This document shows, in pieces, positions 5,727-6,396 of a DNA stretch of 6,396 nucleotides; the stretch's first letter is position 1, and every line of letters begins with the position of its first letter. A program made the position numbers and the translations under genes. Source of the stretch: Kiritimatiellales bacterium (GTDB lineage Bacteria > Verrucomicrobiota > Kiritimatiellia > Kiritimatiellales > Pontiellaceae); contig JABDQT010000297.1 of NCBI GenBank assembly GCA_013042165.1, forward strand, positions 1 to 6,396, written 5' to 3'. Under the pieces are notes generated by a model. That model did no database searches. It saw nothing but the letters and a program-made list of their open reading frames with translations, and was not told the DNA's origin.

Positions 5727-6396
5727 ATGCGTCCTTCTTCGGGGCCGCATCCGGTTCGGTGGAGGATTCCTGAACAGGCTCAGTGGATGCTTCTTCCGGC
5801 TCGGATTCGGCCGGTTGAGGCGCTGGTTCGGCGACTACGGCCTTTTCCGGCAACTTGCCCGTTTTCATGATTGCATCGACCTCGTCAAAATCCAGCACCT
5901 CGCGCTCGATCAGCAATTCGGACAGCGTGACCAGCGTTTGCTGGTTGTCCGTCAGAATCTTCATGGTTTTGTCATAGGATTCGGTGAGGATCCGCTGCAC
6001 TTCCTGATCAATCTTCTGCGAGGTATCCTCGCTGAAGGTCTTGGATCCGTCGATGCCTTGTCCAAGGAATACCGGTGTATTGCGTGAACCGAGATTTTGG
6101 GGGCCAAGCAGCTTGCTCATCCCGTATTCACAAACCATGGCGCGGGCGATGGCGGTTGCGCGCTCGATGTCATTATGCGCACCGGTCGTCACATCACTGA
6201 AGATCAGTTCTTCTGCGGCCCGACCGCCCATAAGCGAAATCAGGTCGGCTTCGAGCCGATATTTCGACTGCGTGTAGCCATCCTTCTCCGGCAGCGACAT
6301 CGTTGCGCCCAGTGCCCCTCCGCGCGGAATGATGGTCACCTTATGAATCGGCTCGCATTCCGGGGTATAGTACATGGCAATGGCATGTCCGGCCTC
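5725..6396 (-). CDS. ftsH: ATP-dependent zinc metalloprotease FtsH, C-terminal part (5' end outside window)
   Basis: This is the peptidase M41 domain of FtsH, 223 residues visible and open to the right edge. The edge falls inside the zinc motif HExxH: the window's first codons read E-A-G-H-A, so the leading His is just outside. Downstream landmarks are H-K-V-T-I-I-P-R-G (18-26), L-M-G-G-R-A-A-E-E-L-I-F (55-66) and T-G-A-H-N-D-I (71-77). Asp76 is the expected third zinc ligand, equivalent to E. coli Asp492. The helical end I-D-Q-E-V-Q-R-I-L and the rest of the peptidase domain follow. The AAA+ module and membrane segments lie upstream. Known role: a membrane-anchored hexamer that extracts and degrades misfolded membrane proteins and some soluble regulators. 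The last 40 or so residues are rich in Pro, Glu, Ala and Ser and look unfolded. The ATG at 6375 is internal, not the start. Confidence 0.96.
   Translation of the reverse strand, partial: EAGHAIAMYYTPECEPIHKVTIIPRGGALGATMSLPEKDGYTQSKYRLEADLISLMGGRAAEELIFSDVTTGAHNDIERATAIARAMVCEYGMSKLLGPQNLGSRNTPVFLGQGIDGSKTFSEDTSQKIDQEVQRILTESYDKTMKILTDNQQTLVTLSELLIEREVLDFDEVDAIMKTGKLPEKAVVAEPAPQPAESEPEEASTEPVQESSTEPDAAPKKDA

Noticed and set aside
5417..5773. A 118-codon + strand open frame across the lipoprotein gene
   Set aside because: It runs antisense to a lipoprotein with a clear lipobox and BamE-like motif and into the ftsH 3' end; it has no motif or good ribosome site.
1..6396. Mobile elements, phage genes, CRISPR arrays, tRNA or rRNA
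   Set aside because: No transposase or integrase motifs, no spaced direct repeats, and no tRNA-like cloverleaf or rRNA sequence were seen on either strand.

Overview
The window is ordinary bacterial chromosome, GC-rich by eye (roughly high fifties percent) and gene-dense, with no mobile element, tRNA, rRNA or CRISPR array. A BamE-like lipoprotein with a clear lipobox points to a diderm (Gram-negative) organism. The HrpB-type helicase and FtsH do not narrow this much. The overall flavour could fit the Verrucomicrobiota/Kiritimatiellota side of the tree, but that is an impression, not shown by the sequence.

Layout. Five genes run on the + strand and two on the - strand, and they meet tail to tail at 5330-5333. 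Positions 1-1656 hold the C-terminal two-thirds or so of an HrpB-type DEAH helicase, cut by the left edge. After 58 nt comes an OsmC-family protein (1715-2149), followed one base later by a single-domain rhodanese (2151-2435); these two look like a redox/sulfur pair. A 114-nt gap with small inverted repeats and a possible promoter leads to an acyl-CoA/acyl-ACP synthetase of the AMP-binding superfamily (2550-4232). A 147-nt gap with two adjacent stem-loops follows, then a gene for an exported, cysteine-free, strongly charged protein of unknown function (4380-5333).

On the - strand, the end of ftsH (5725-6396, cut by the right edge inside its zinc motif) is followed 44 nt later by a small BamE/SmpA-like lipoprotein gene (5330-5680). 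The two are probably co-transcribed. The lipoprotein and the exported protein overlap by 4 nt at their stop codons.

How they work together. The helicase (RNA remodelling), the OsmC/rhodanese pair (thiol, peroxide or sulfane-sulfur chemistry) and the synthetase (fatty acid activation) have no obvious common pathway. FtsH (membrane protein quality control) and the BamE-like lipoprotein are both envelope-related, as is the exported protein. No new multi-gene system can be demonstrated. The least explained object is the exported protein at 4380-5333, which carries a duplicated S-D-x-W-x(10)-P-[FY]-G motif with exact 25-residue spacing. There is no gene-free stretch longer than 300 bases.
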